From NCBI GenBank assembly GCA_009746045.1, contig RPFO01000253.1:5840282-5904281 (forward strand): a stretch of 64,000 nucleotides of DNA. The letters run 5' to 3'. This document shows positions 1 to 13,000 of the stretch, one piece after another; position 1 is the stretch's first letter; each line of letters begins with the position of its first letter. This stretch comes from Mesostigma viride (Eukaryota > Streptophyta > Mesostigmatophyceae > Mesostigmatales > Mesostigmataceae). The notes below the pieces were generated by a model. That model did no database searches, had not been told where the DNA came from, and saw only the letters and a list, made by a program, of their open reading frames with translations. A program made the position numbers and the translations under genes.

Positions 1-540
1 GGCATCCAAAGAGTAGCAGAAAAAAAGAGATAGATAGCATTCATACCATGCAATCTAATCGAATGCAAAGAGAGGAAGAGAAAAAAAACAAGGAAAACCC
101 CGCATGGATGTGTTTTTTCAACGCACACATGGACAGAGCCTCTCCCAACAAATTTCACCACTGAGCTCCTCATGACCTTAGCTCCAGCTTAGAACGAGAC
201 TTGCGAATTCTAGAACAAGACTTGCCAACGCTACATCATGGACTATGGGGGGCATGAGCCTAGCTAGCAATGACGTAGGTGCACTGATCCGGGCCTCAAG
301 GCTCGCGGAACGAAGTGTTCCATGGCCATCGGCAGTAGCTTGAACAAAGGTTAGAATTGATGGAGATGGATGACAATCCATGATGGGCCTGACAAAACAG
401 ACACCATGGGTGGTGACGAAGACATGGGCACCATGCTGACCTGGTAAAAAGGTCTACCACGGAACTGACAAGCGGTTATTGCTGATATTAGTTGCTACTG
501 CGCCAGCTGCTCTTTGTCTCAGCAAGCACCAGCAATTGAT

Positions 541-740
541 AGTTATACAGATGGTACCAAGTGCTACTGTACCACAGCATCTTAGCTATAAATGCATCGT
601 GTGCTATACAGATGGTCCCAAGTGCCACTATACCACAGACAGCATCTTAGCTATACACAGACTGCATCTTGTGTTATACAGATGGTACCAAGTGCCACTG
701 TACCACAGCATCTTACCTACAAATGCATCTTGTGTTAACT
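541..740. repeat. Three-copy tandem repeat, ~60-75 bp unit
   Basis: Three imperfect copies share a core reading TATACAGATGGTACCAAGTG, then a run ending CACAGCATCTTA and ATGCATC. Unit length varies because the middle copy carries an insertion. The DNA looks non-coding. Confidence 0.8.
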
Positions 741-1502
741 GCATCAACCCTGTGCATCGTATCTCAACTGCGCCATGACCTCCCCATGCACCATGACCAT
801 AAAATCAGGGGAGGTGGTGCTTGATCTAACGCGCTATCATCACCATCTTGTTGTTCTCTCATCCCCAACTGCAGCAACACAGGCTCACCTCCCCAGCACC
901 AGTCGATGCATCATTCATCCTACCGCATTTGTGCCTCCCAGGTCACTCACCTCCCCAGCACCGGGGCACGCGGACACAGGGACGATCAAAAGGTCAGTGA
1001 AGCGTGACCGGTGCGCCCGAAACGTGGCGGTGATGCGTTTGGACACCTGTGGGCGCAGAAAAGGAAGAAAGAAAACAACACGTATGTCTTATTATTAATA
1101 TGACGAAATGGCAACTAAGACAATACACAGCACGCGGCGGTTATGCGCCAGGACACCTGGTGAGATGCAAGAAGTGACAATCGAACCACTCGGGAATGGT
1201 CTTAATCCTTAGCAACCACGATGTCGGTATCCTGCTTTGGCCGCGCACGGAATAGGACGTAGTGATGCCCTTGGAACCTGGCAATTGAGGATGGTTGCAA
1301 GAGCCTTACATCTGTCAATAATCACCAAGACTCATCGCATGGGGCAGTGATGCGCTAGAACCTGACACGTTAGGAAAATGAAAAGGCAGCAAGAAGATGA
1401 ATTTTATTGTGACCAAAGTAAGCGAGTCCCCCCTCTGGTCATCCGCTTTGTAGCCGCACCGTAGCCTAGTGCATGCCGATACGTAGGGATGCGTCATCCA
1501 CG

Positions 1503-1698
1503 TGGGAATCATCCTAGGAAAAGCGATAGGGATCATCCTAGGAATAGCGATAGGGATAATCCTAGGAATGGCGATAGGGATCATCCTAGGAATAGCGATA
1601 GGGATCATCCTAGGAATAGCGATAGGGATCATCCTAGGAATAGCGATAGGGATCATCCTAGGAATAGCGATAGGGATCATCCTAGGAATAGCGATACC
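1503..1698. repeat. 24-bp minisatellite, ~8 copies
   Basis: The unit is GGGATCATCC followed by TAGGAATAGCGATA and repeats nearly perfectly. Because 24 is a multiple of three, all frames stay open and give simple repeated peptides, which I treat as artefacts. Confidence 0.9.
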
Positions 1699-2599
1699 TA
1701 GGCATGCTCTCACAAACGCAGGAACGCACAGCTCCACTGATGCATCCAGTTTTGCCAAACAGGGGCTAGTAAAGTGGACATGGACACACAGGATGGTTGG
1801 AAACATGGGTCCGCACGTACAACGGTAGATCGGAACAGCCACACATGACCTAATCCTACGGAAGCGGTGGGGGTGGTTGTAAAGATAGGGGCGATCGAGG
1901 GTGGGCATGGGTAATTAAGGATGTTGGGGCAGGGGAGGACACGGGATCCATGGAATAAAGAGGCGCAAGCTTGTCGAATGGACCAGACGTACCTTTTCGA
2001 TCTGTGCACTTCGGATGTCGGGAGCCAGCAGGTCCTGCATGAGGCGGTGCATATGGTTTGGGTAGTGTATAGGGCACAAGGTGTAGGGCTTGTTGAAACC
2101 ACCACTGGGGTGACCAGGCATGGCTCACGCTTGTTTAGGCTCATAGGCTTCTACAGTGGCACGATGGAAACGGCGCCACAAACTGGGATGTGATACATGC
2201 CTGACTTCATAACACCATGACTGCTCAGAAGGATGAGACCCATCCTCGTTCGAATGACTTGTAATCCTTACACCTACATAAAGCGAACTTCATAACCGTT
2301 GGTTGCATAAGTCGGTCGTGATTGTGATGCAAAACCCAGCCATTTGCGCGTACTGCGTACTCTGGAGATCGAGGGACGAATTAAAGATAAACTACGCGCG
2401 AAGCTCAACGCGCGCGGTCAGGCGCACGACCGCTTCAGCGGCCTCCTCTCCGGAGCGCAGCGAAGGAGCACGTTACTACGAGGAAAAAGGGACGGCAGAA
2501 AATTCAGGCCACGGGCAACAGGACACTTAGCCACGGGCAACAAGCCCAGGGCTATTTCAGCAAAGGACGAAAGTCATGACAGGCGACGGGCCACTACTT

Positions 2600-2900
2600 A
2601 GGCGACATGCCACGCGCAGCAAGCCAGTTGCCACGGGCCACGGGCAACTAGCCACGGGCAAAAAATTTCAGCAACGGAGGGACGAAAGAAAATTTCAACG
2701 GGCCACAACTCCCACGAGCCAGTAGCCACCGGGCCACTAACCAGTTCCGGGCCACGGGCGACGCGACAGGCCACGGGCACCGGGCCGCGGGAATTTAGAC
2801 TCTGCACAGCCGGACTTTGAATAGGAGTCTCCAATAGTAGAGTCTACAATAGTAGAGTCTACAATAGTAGAGTCTACAATGGTAGAGTCTACAATAGTAG
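2600..2900. repeat. Degenerate GCCACGGGCAAC repeats, then a 15-bp array
   Basis: From about 2600 to 2790 the motif GCCACGGGCAAC recurs in degenerate form. From about 2829 to 2900 the 15-bp unit TAGAGTCTACAATAG repeats about five times. No coding signal was seen. Confidence 0.75.
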
Positions 2901-2989
2901 GGGGCTTGGCCGCCTACTAGTCTACTTGTGCATATAATTTTCACTATAATATTGTTACATTATAGTAACAATATTGACAACTTAACTTA

Positions 2990-3078
2990 ACCATAAAACC
3001 CATAACCATAACCATATCCACTGTAACCATAAAACCCATAACCATAACCATAACCACTGTAACAATAACCATAACAAG
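2990..3078. repeat. AACCATAACCATA simple repeats
   Basis: Short A/C/T-rich units based on AACCAT and AACCATAAAACCC recur in two blocks. Confidence 0.7.
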
Positions 3079-3996
3079 GATATATGATCATAAAAACAAA
3101 AACCGATGGAAAAAACAAACCCTAAATCCCCGAACGACATCTCCCGTGATGCATTCAAATGATCCTGTGTCAATAATAATATGCGCACCCTTAATCAATC
3201 TTCCGGATGAAGATATTGAGAACCCTACACAGTTGAGAATCTCACCATGATGATAATATGTAAATATATATATTTATATATTCAGGTGAGAATCTCACTG
3301 ATAACTCGACACAGGTGAGAGGACTACAGAACAGGTAGAAGAACACCGAACTTCAGCTGTGAGGGGGGGGGGGAAATATAGCACGCTAGGCTCCCTCTTT
3401 GCCCCCCCACCCCACCCCAATCCACCCCCAACCCACCCCCTCATCCCTTTCAGCAACAAAGAGACAGGAATCCACCGTGCAAGTGCCACTAAATCACTAC
3501 CTCTCCAACTGACACGGTACCTCTTCCACACAATCTGTGCGCGCCTATTTACATGCCACAACAGGACGTCTTCTCTAATGAGAAACATATTAAAATGCTC
3601 ATTTCCACGAAGACCCATGACAGACCTCTCCACGAGATGGCAGTTCCATGGTATCTCAACACATGGCACAACCAGGTCCATGTTTAGCTGATCAGCTTGC
3701 AGCATCAGTGTTCACACTAAAAGGAGGCAGCCTCACGGCCATAGAGAACTCATATAACCCTCTCGCCAAGCAAACCTTAACGCCCTCAATCTTTTGCAAC
3801 CTCAAATGTGTACTCAGATATGATCGACCGCGCCAGTTCCGAGAAGGCCGAAAAGCATGGCTGCATAGGTGACCAGTTGCTGACCAAGATGCAAGCACGC
3901 ACTGCCTTTGCCATTCCTTCCCCTCTCCCGACTCCCCCTGCTTTCCCTTTCCTGTCCGCTTCCCTTCCCCTGCCCCCTTTTTCCTTCCCAACCCAC

Positions 3997-4056
3997 CATC
4001 TTGTTTAGGACGACGATGAGGTGCTCCGTGGGCGACACCTCACCCAGGATCATGCA
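3997..4056 (-). CDS. EEFSEC: EEFSEC exon 5 (start of G4 NKxD)
   Basis: The acceptor is CCTGCAG|TGC and the donor is AAGATG|GTGGGT, exactly 20 codons. It encodes CMILGEVSPT then EHLIVVLNKM. The Asp of NKMD must come from the next exon, which I could not find. Confidence 0.9.
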
Positions 4057-7000
4057 CTGCAGGCACGTGCACACAGAAGTGGTGCGTCCAGGGTGGCAGC
4101 AGTGTGGCGGAAGTCAGGTAAAACTTGTATAAGGGTAATAGATGGGGACAATGCACCATGTTGGGTGCCAGGAGGGGGAAAGGGAAGTTTGCCTTTGTAC
4201 ATACAACAGCACTTTTTCAGTCCATCAGTTTACCCCCTTTTAGTGGTCTCATCATAGAATCATTGTAGTACATCACACAACACACCTCTGCGGATGTACT
4301 CCAGGATGTATATTTTTGGAGGGCTGAAACGGCGGACGAGAGAGGGGGGAAGAATCATGGCCATGAAATAATATAATTCCGCTGGAAGGTGGAGTGCTGG
4401 GAACAAGCTCAGACAAAGGCAACCTTAAAGTCACAATCTGGGACTTGACGTGTTGATACTTGATGTACAGTTCATGAAAGGCAGTAAGGGATCTATTGCA
4501 CTCAAACCTGAACTCAACAGCCTGTATGTATTTGCTACTACTTCAAGTTCTCATGAATCCTTCGATCAACCTGACAAAGAATTGTGTCTGCATGAGAAAC
4601 TCGGCATAGCTCTGCTCAGATGACGGTAGGGATGATGGGCGAATTCGGTATATCCATAAACTACCTCATTTATAAAGCAAGTTCAAAACAACAACCAGGC
4701 ACAAGAGCAGAGCTACAACTTTCCTTCCCATAACCATGGCATGGCGTGGGCAATGGAGCGGGAACAGGGTGCTGGACGGGTATGCACATATGTAGGCTTG
4801 CCGGCCATTACCACACAGTGTGACAGCACAATTGGGGGGCCATACATAGCAAGTACCTCGGCGGTCTGCGTCTGAATTCCCTTGGTGACGTCGATGACAA
4901 GAAGCATGATGTCAATGACCTGGGCGCCTGCAAACGATTAACCGTAACGCCAAGGTCAGAAGTTGGGGGCCGCATTCCAATACATCATGTCATTGGTACA
5001 GGCAATTGAGGAGGTGAGGGTTTGGAAGGATGATGTCGAGAGGGTGGAAACATGATGTCGATGACCTGGGCACCACCAAACCATCAATGGTTTCTGGGGG
5101 AGCGTTTCGCGTTGATGAACAGTAGGCAGTGAGTGGGTATAATCTAATTATAATAGCTACCGCAGTCTGCGGTCCAAAGGGCATGGCCCCACTCAGTACT
5201 CAGTCTTGTACTCCTTGGCCCCTCAAGCGGGGACAGCACGAGTGCCTGTACATAAGGCAAGCACTGCTTGCAACGAAACTACGTGCTCCCCGTGCTGCGC
5301 GACCCCCGTCTCGTGGGATCCATCCAGCTCTGTTCCCTGGCAGCAACCACGGGACCTCACCATCAGAGCGCTCTCTGCATGGTCCCACATACATTCACAG
5401 ACCATGCGCCCCTGTGTACACCTACCTGCCACGCACGCATTGCTCGCTCGCCAGACCCGTGGATGCTAGTTGTCAATATTAGGAGGGTACCGGCCGCGTG
5501 CCATGGGTGGTATACCATTCCGCTCTATGCGATACAGCAACCATGGCGTCGCTCACGCGGCCCTCCTCCCTTGCTCACTCGGTCTGCTGCAGACTCACGC
5601 AAGCGATACACATGGAGTCCCTATCCTTCCCACCTATTCTGCAGATACGCTAGTAAAGAGACAGAATCACGCCTAAGAAATTTCAAAAGCCCTGTGGATC
5701 GACGCAAGCATGCCACCCCTGACCGGCAGCGCTTCCTATGGCTGGCTGCATCTTGGTGGAATACTTGTCGATCATTTCACAGCTTCTACTTTTCGACATT
5801 GAAAATCCTATTATATACTACCACTACCACTACTACTCCTATTCCTCCTCCTCCTATTCCTCCTCCTCCTCCTCCTCCTCCTCCTCCTCCTCCTCCTCCT
5901 CCTCCTCCTCCTCCTCCTCCTCCTATTCCTCCTCCTCCTATTCCTCCTCCTCCTATTCTTCCTCCTCCTCCTCCTCCTCCTCCTCCTCCTCCTCCTCCTC
6001 CTCCTCCTCCTCCTCCTCCTCCTCCTCCTCCTCCTCCTCCTCCTCCTCCTCCTCCTCCTCCTCCTCCTCCTCCTATTCCTCCTCCTCCTATTCCTCCTCC
6101 TCCTCCTCCTCCTCCTCCTCCTCCTCCTCCTCCTCCTCCTCCTCCTCCTCCTCCTCCTCCTCCTCCTCCTCCTCCTCCTCCTCCTCCTCCTCCTCCTCCT
6201 CCTCCTCCTCCTCCTATTCCTCCTCCTCCTATTCCTCCTCCTCCTATTCTTCCTCCTATTCTTCCTATTCTTCCTCCTCCTCCTCCTCCTCCTCCTCCTC
6301 CTCCTCCTCCTCCTCCTCCTCCTCCTCCTCCTCCTCCTCCTCCTCCTCCTCCTCCTCCTCCTCCTCCTCCTCCTCCTCCTCCTCCTCCTCCTCCTCCTCC
6401 TCCTCCTCCTCCTCCTCCTATTCCTCCTCCTCCTATTCCTCCTCCTCCTATTCCTCCTCCTCCTCCTCCTCCTCCTCCTCCTCCTCCTCCTCCTCCTCCT
6501 CCTCCTCCTCCTCCTCCTCCTCCTCCTCCTCCTCCTCCTCCTCCTCCTCCTCCTCCTCCTCCTCCTCCTCCTCCTCCTCCTCCTCCTCCTCCTCCTCCTC
6601 CTCCTCCTCCTCCTCCTCCTCCTCCTCCTCCTCCTCCTCCTCCTCCTCCTCCTCCTCCTCCTCCTCCTCCTCCTCCTCCTCCTCCTCCTCCTCCTCCTCC
6701 TCCCTCCTCCTCCTCCTCCTCCTCCTCCTCCTCCTCCTCCTCCTCCTCCTCCTCCTCCTCCTCCTCCTCCTCCTCCTCCTCCTCCTCCTCCTCCTCCTCC
6801 TCCTCCTCCTCCTCCTCCTCCTCCTCCTCCTCCTCCTCCTCCTCCTCCTCCTCCTCCTCCTATTCCTCCTCCTCCTATTCCTCCTCCTCCTATTCTTCCT
6901 CCTATTCTTCCTCCTCCTCCTCCTCCTCCTCCTCCTCCTCCTCCTCCTCCTCCTCCTCCTCCTCCTCCTCCTCCTCCTCCTCCTCCTCCTCCTCCTCCTC

Positions 7001-10000
7001 CTCCTCCTCCTCCTCCTCCTCCTCCTCCTCCTCCTCCTCCTCCTCCTCCTCCTATTCCTCCTCCTCCTATTCCTCCTCCTCCTATTCCTCCTCCTCCTAT
7101 TCCTCCTCCTCCTCCTCCTCCTCCTCCTCCTCCTCCTCCTCCTCCTCCTCCTCCTCCTCCTCCTCCTCCTCCTCCTCCTCCTCCTCCTCCTCCTCCTCCT
7201 CCTCCTCCTCCTCCTCCTCCTCCTCCTCCTCCTCCTCCTCCTCCCTCCTCCCTCCTCCTCCTCCTCCTCCTCCTCCTCCTCCTCCTCCTCCTCCTCCTCC
7301 TCCTCCTCCTCCTCCTCCTCCTCCTCCTCCTCCTCCTCCTCCTCCCTCCTCCTCCTCCTCCTCCTCCTCCTCCTCCTCCTCCTCCTCCTCCTCCTCCTCC
7401 TCCTCCTCCTCCTCCTCCTCCTCCTCCTCCTCCTCCTCCTCCTCCTCCTCCTCCTCCTCCTCCTCCTCCTCCTCCTCCTCCTCCTCCCTCCTCCTCCTCC
7501 CTCCTCCTCCTCCTCCTCCTCCTCCTCCTCCTCCTCCTCCTCCTCCTCCTCCTCCTCCTCCTCCTCCTCCTCCTCCTCCTCCTCCTCCCTCCTATCCTCT
7601 CCTCCTCCTCCTCCTCCTCCTCCTCCTCCTCCTCCTCCTCCTCCTCCTCCTCCTCCTCCTCCTCCTCCTCCTCCTCCTCCTCCTCCTCCTCCTCCTCCTC
7701 CTCCTCCTCCTCCTCCTCCTCCTCCTCCTCCTCCTCCTCCTCCTCCTCCTCCTCCTCCTCCTCCTCCTCCTCCTCCTCCTCCTCCTCCTGCCCCGTGTTT
7801 CGAAGCGGCAGCGGTGGCGCTGACGGGATAATCCTGTTAATCCTGTCAATCAGCCTAATCCAGTGCACGGGGCTAAAGCTCAGGAGAGGTTTGCTATACT
7901 CATCCAGCTTACCTGGCTGAAAGAGCACTGCACTATTAAGGAGAAGGATCTCACCATTAGGCACCTCAGGGGCTACAAGGGGCTTTACGGGGGGAGTAAC
8001 CCTCATCAGGTCTTGTGCATGTCCAAAATTGCCATGAGGTCGCATCGCATGTTCCGATACAATAAACGCTCTATTATAAACAGTTGATGTGATCTTACTA
8101 CCACTATGTTTACTGCAATGCTCCCCATTGCATCATTCAGGCCTACGCCTCATCACCCTCCTCCACTAACATAGCAAGTTGTAGAGGACCTCGAGACCTT
8201 TCTTTTGAGCCAAGACCGGGTCAATTCTGATAAGAATTGCGACAGCTATAGTGCTCAGTTACAGCGCTGCAGTTTTGCCCCAAGTCCGGAAGGTGTAATT
8301 TTCAAAAAATACGCGTATTTTTTATGGCCGCAAAGGTACGCGTATTCCCGTATTTTTGCGGCTCAGTACTGCGTATTTGCCATGCAACCCAGCACAACAT
8401 ACAGTATGTATAAAGACCCTACCGCGCGTGCCCATCCCTAACTTGAAGGGCTGATATAAGAGACATGGACCCGTGAGACCTCCAGCGTTGACCCGTGAGA
8501 CCTCAAGTACGCTGATTGGCGAGGTGGAAAGGGCAAAAAGATTCGACATCAATAGGCTAAGCAGGCTTGCAAGTTAAACTCCGGGCAACGTCTGGGCAAC
8601 ACTAATGCGATGTGGACACTACATGCGTGTCATATCAGTAGTAGTATTTAAATGCAAAAGCGAGGCGGTGACAACAGGGGGGCTAAAATGCTATTTTCCC
8701 TGTGTGAATAACAGTACAAGCAATGGGTCATGGAGGTGGTCACAGGCTGGGCTGCGACTAGGACGGCGCAAGCCACCGAAACAGCTTGCGGATCATGTTG
8801 TGGCTGAAATTTTGGGCCAGGCTGGCCGCTGCACAGTGCATCCCAACGATGGTGGGTCATCAGCAATTTCATATCATTCATGCCCTCTTTACTTTGAGGG
8901 CATGCATTCTTGGAGCACGCTCAGGTACATACATATACTTGGTATGCTTGAACTTCCTCAGAGTATCTTTGTAGGGTATTCTTAGGAATTCTTATTAACC
9001 CATGGGTTAACGGCATTGACTATCGGCACGTTATTATTGGCATTAGCAATCATTCTTGTGATCGGAGGGTATTCTTGGGCAAATTCTTACCGGCGATAAT
9101 AGTGCGTATAAGCGATGCATGGCCGGGGCAGTCCACCAGCGTGAACTGGAGACAGTCATAATGCTCGTTCAGGGACGCAAGCTCTGGGGGGAAGGGTCGC
9201 TGATGCGACACATAGTTGAGGTGAGGCGTTGGAAAATGATAAGGAAGAAGGGATGCGGCGGGGCGAGGGGGGGGGGCACAAGGTGGGTGGGGGTGGAAGC
9301 AGGAGAGGGGAAAAGAGCCAGGAGAAGAGGGGCATGCAACAAGGGAAGGTCAGCCATTGGCGTTGGTTGCTCAAGGGCTGGAAGCGATAGGAACTCCATA
9401 TACATACATGTCATAGTTTCCAAGGCAAAGTGCCTGCACGAATATAGCTTATTATTACTGGACAAGGGCATTTCTAGAAAATGCCACAAGAGCTCATTAT
9501 GTGGACAACCTTGGCATTTCCAGTTACAGGTATTGATTATTCTAACCCGTTTGTATTTTTGACATGTGCCTAGCTTGCCAACGGGACGTGGTTTACTGTT
9601 GCTGACTTGCTGGTATATTGCCGCATGATGATGCCAACAACACGTTTCGTGCGTACAACACACTTTCCTACTTGAACTTTGCAGCCCTGTAAAACATGTC
9701 TGTCTGCCGTTGTTGGGCATTAGTAAGGTTGCTACATCCTCATGCAGTTTGGACAAGTGGCAGCAAGTCCCACCACTGTCCGAAAATATTGATGTACAGC
9801 TATGAGCCATCGGAGTTCCACTCAATTTGGCCGACAAACTCACTTCTCTTTCTCTGCATGGGGGTATCATCAAATTATGCCAGATGCTATCAATCGCCTA
9901 TCGCCCCACGAACTACAGGCTGCGTCACATGTTTATTATATAGGTTGGAATCATGATGTCAAACGATTGCATATGAGGCTAGAAATGGTTTTTAGAAGTT

Positions 10001-13000
10001 GTTATCAAAAGTAAACATGCCTGCGTTTATATAAAAAGATGCGAGCCCAAATGGCATCCAACCAAGAGCTCGAGCTGACAATATTTCAACAGAAACTTAG
10101 CAACTGTGCACTTTAGCAGAGTCATGTGCCCAGATGACCTGCAGCCTGCTACTCGGCCCCCTAGTGGAGGGATTTCTACCCGGGTTGGCAAATACGTCGG
10201 CGGAGTATACAAGCCCGGGGCCTGAAAATACGAGTATTTAAGTCGGGCCTCAAAAATACGGCGGGCAAAAATGTGTGTCTCATGACTGTGTATTGACAGA
10301 CGTTTGAGGCAATTTTTGCATGGAAAGACACGAAAAGAGATAATGATTATGAACAAAAAAGATAGCCATAATGATGAATGAGAGCATAGTAACATGGCCT
10401 CAAGACGCATACTCATGCCCGCCACACAGACCTCCAGGCATATGTAGTTCGTTATACCATTTGACCCCCTAATTTTAGGAAATATAAAAGGTGGAGTTTA
10501 CCTACTATGTCAAATACAACCATGGCAAGTTGGCGAGGACCTTTCTTTTCAGCGAAGAGGGGGTCACTTCTGAGTATCGAGCTAGTTATAGCACTTACAG
10601 CGCTGCAATTTCGCCCCAAGTCCAGAAGGCGTATCTTTCGAAAACAACGCGCATTTTTTACGGGCCCAAAGGTACGCGCATTCCTGTATTTTTGCGGCTC
10701 AGTACTTACGGCATATTTGCCAACCTGGATTTATACGCTTCCAGCCAGGATCGCAGTGATATTGTTGGTCCCATGTAACAGTCCCGATGTTAATATATAA
10801 CCATCTTATTTTAGTTCAGTCACATCAAGCCAGGCATCCTCATCGACGACCTGTTGCATTTAAAAGATGTGCACAAAACATAAACAAAACCAAATCTTCT
10901 TCTTATTCTCAAAGGTCCCTGCGATGCAGCCATTACTAGAAGACTAACCCCATGGCTGTTCCTATATCTTTGTTGGGCATACTCATACATTCTATTATGG
11001 TATGCTGACACAAGCCCAGTTTTTCTTTATTTCCTACCAGTGTTTGCTCCAAACATAGTAATATGCTTGCTTGAAAATTCATTCCAGTGAATATTTCATG
11101 CAAAACTGGTTGGGCGCACGGGATACGACTCCATCCCCCATAAAGTGACATATGCCGGCAGGGATATTCTGCAAAAATCCGGCATGCAGTGTAAAAAGCT
11201 TTACAGGCAAAAAACTATACAGAGATCACGATGCATGGCGGCAACAAAACCGCCCAAGCAAATTTTGTGACAGCTAATCATTCATAAAGAGAAAGAGAGA
11301 CATTTAGAGCTTTCATACTGTGTGTGTGCGTGCAGGATTGAAAGGGCTCAACGCGTGGGAGGCAAGGCCAAGCGAGCGATGTAAAGGAAAGGAACCTAGC
11401 AATTGAGCTAGAGAGAAGGGTGAATGGATGGCAAGAAGGTTTGGCAGGGGGGGGGGGGAGGGAGGAATGCGGTAATGAGGACACAGAGCCAAGAGAAAGG
11501 GAAAGGGGGGGCCAGTGGCGAGCGGCTAACAAGGAAACACGAGATTTAATAAGGATTACTAGGGGTAGACAGGGGCGAGCGGCTAAGATAATGAGAGAAT
11601 TCATCATCAGCGTCAGAATCAGGATTAGGGGGGGGCAGAGCAGAGAATATATAGTAGGTGTGGGCAGAAAGGGGCAATTAAGTTACTGAAGGTGGAAAAG
11701 GGCAGGGTAATGATATAGTACGGGGTACCTTGAGGCATGCTCTAGGGAGGAATGAGAGGAGAGACAACAATAGGAGGGCAAAGTGGGTCGAGGGGGCGCC
11801 CAGGGGAAGGACATGAGGAGAACAAGAAGTGCGAAGGATCGAAAGGAGCCAAGGAAGGGTGAGCTAGGAAGGAAGGTGTGAAACTTTGGAGAGCAGGAAG
11901 GGGCGGGGGGGTTGGGGAAAGCGTCCCAAGGCTAGGGGTGGAGGGGGCGGGTGGAAGGAGAGAGGAGGGGAAACAAAAGGGGAGGATAAGGCGGGGACAC
12001 AGGAGCGAAAGGACTTAAGGAGATTACCAAACAGAATTGGGCAGCAGAAGGGGTGTGGTGGGCTGGGGTGGGGGGGTTACAAGCGGCATGGGCCTTTGGG
12101 GGGGGTAGGGGTAACAGACCAAACCACCATGATTCAGTCAGGGATGAGGGTTGGATGTTTTAAGATTGGCAACAATGAAAACGTTGTGCAGAGAGCCCTA
12201 GTGCAGAGGCGCAGCCAACCCAAGGTGCAGACACTTTCCGCGTGGCCGTGCTGTTAAATACGCCGTACGATTCGAATAAAATACTTAAGTACGCGTACTG
12301 TACGGCGCGAATAACATACGCGCATTATATGAAAAATAAGCGACATGGACTTATATTGGGGGGGTACCAGGCTACCAGCGGGCAGCGTGGCGCATGGTTC
12401 TTTGGCGCGGCGTTTACTTCCCCGTCCGCGGGAAAAATGTTTGCCTTGGGCCTAGGAATTAAAAGTTGGCTTGAAGTTGGGTGCAAGGTGGGCAGGCCAA
12501 GGTACATGCGATTATGTTTTTTGTTGTGTTCACCTTTAATCGGACTCACAGACTTATTTTTTGCAAACTTACCTACCTCATGCAAAAAGTCCCAAGCGTA
12601 CGCTCTTTAGGGCAAAAAGCCCCACTTTCCGGAATCCCGGTGCAGGTGCCTAAAATGAGACTATGGACCCGCTGAGCTGCGCCACTTCTTTCGTGAGATC
12701 GGAAAATCTCACTGGCCCGCGCGAGGGCGCACTTCAAGTTCAACTCCTACATGCCTCCCATCTTTTACTGGGATTTTCGCGCCGATCCTACGGCTGAGGT
12801 TCCAGGATTGGGCGCGGCGTGACCAATTCCAGTCATGACGGCTAACAGCCTGGTGTCATGTCTAAAGGTTATGTTAGCCCGTCAAGGTTAACTTACCTGA
12901 CGGTTTTACGTACCTATTCGAGTTCTCCACTAGTTGTCTTCTCCGTCCCGAAACATACGCCAGAGTACGGTTTTCCGTGCTGTACACTTGTCTTCTCCCG

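Larger units (their letters stand above)
1..3996. other. Left flank, no gene resolved
   Basis: No exon could be assigned with confidence. The EEFSEC gene on the minus strand must continue beyond its exon 5 at 3997, so its later exons may lie here or left of the window. One candidate reading frame on the minus strand at about 1995-2110 has an AG before it and a GTACGT donor after it, but it does not resemble any EEFSEC segment I know. The rest is tandem repeat (listed separately), a C-rich stretch at 3395-3450 and pyrimidine-rich DNA at 3905-3990. Confidence 0.5.

Noticed and set aside
1970-2120. Candidate minus-strand exon with an AG before it and a GTACGT donor
   Set aside because: The peptide looks protein-like (HRLMQDLLAPDIRSAQIEK) but matches no part of EEFSEC and no family I recognise.
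5268-8045. Very long frames of poly-Pro/Ser/Leu (plus) and poly-Glu/Gly/Arg (minus)
   Set aside because: They exist only because the CTC triplet tract has no stops. The tract sits inside an EEFSEC intron and the frames slip at single-base interruptions.
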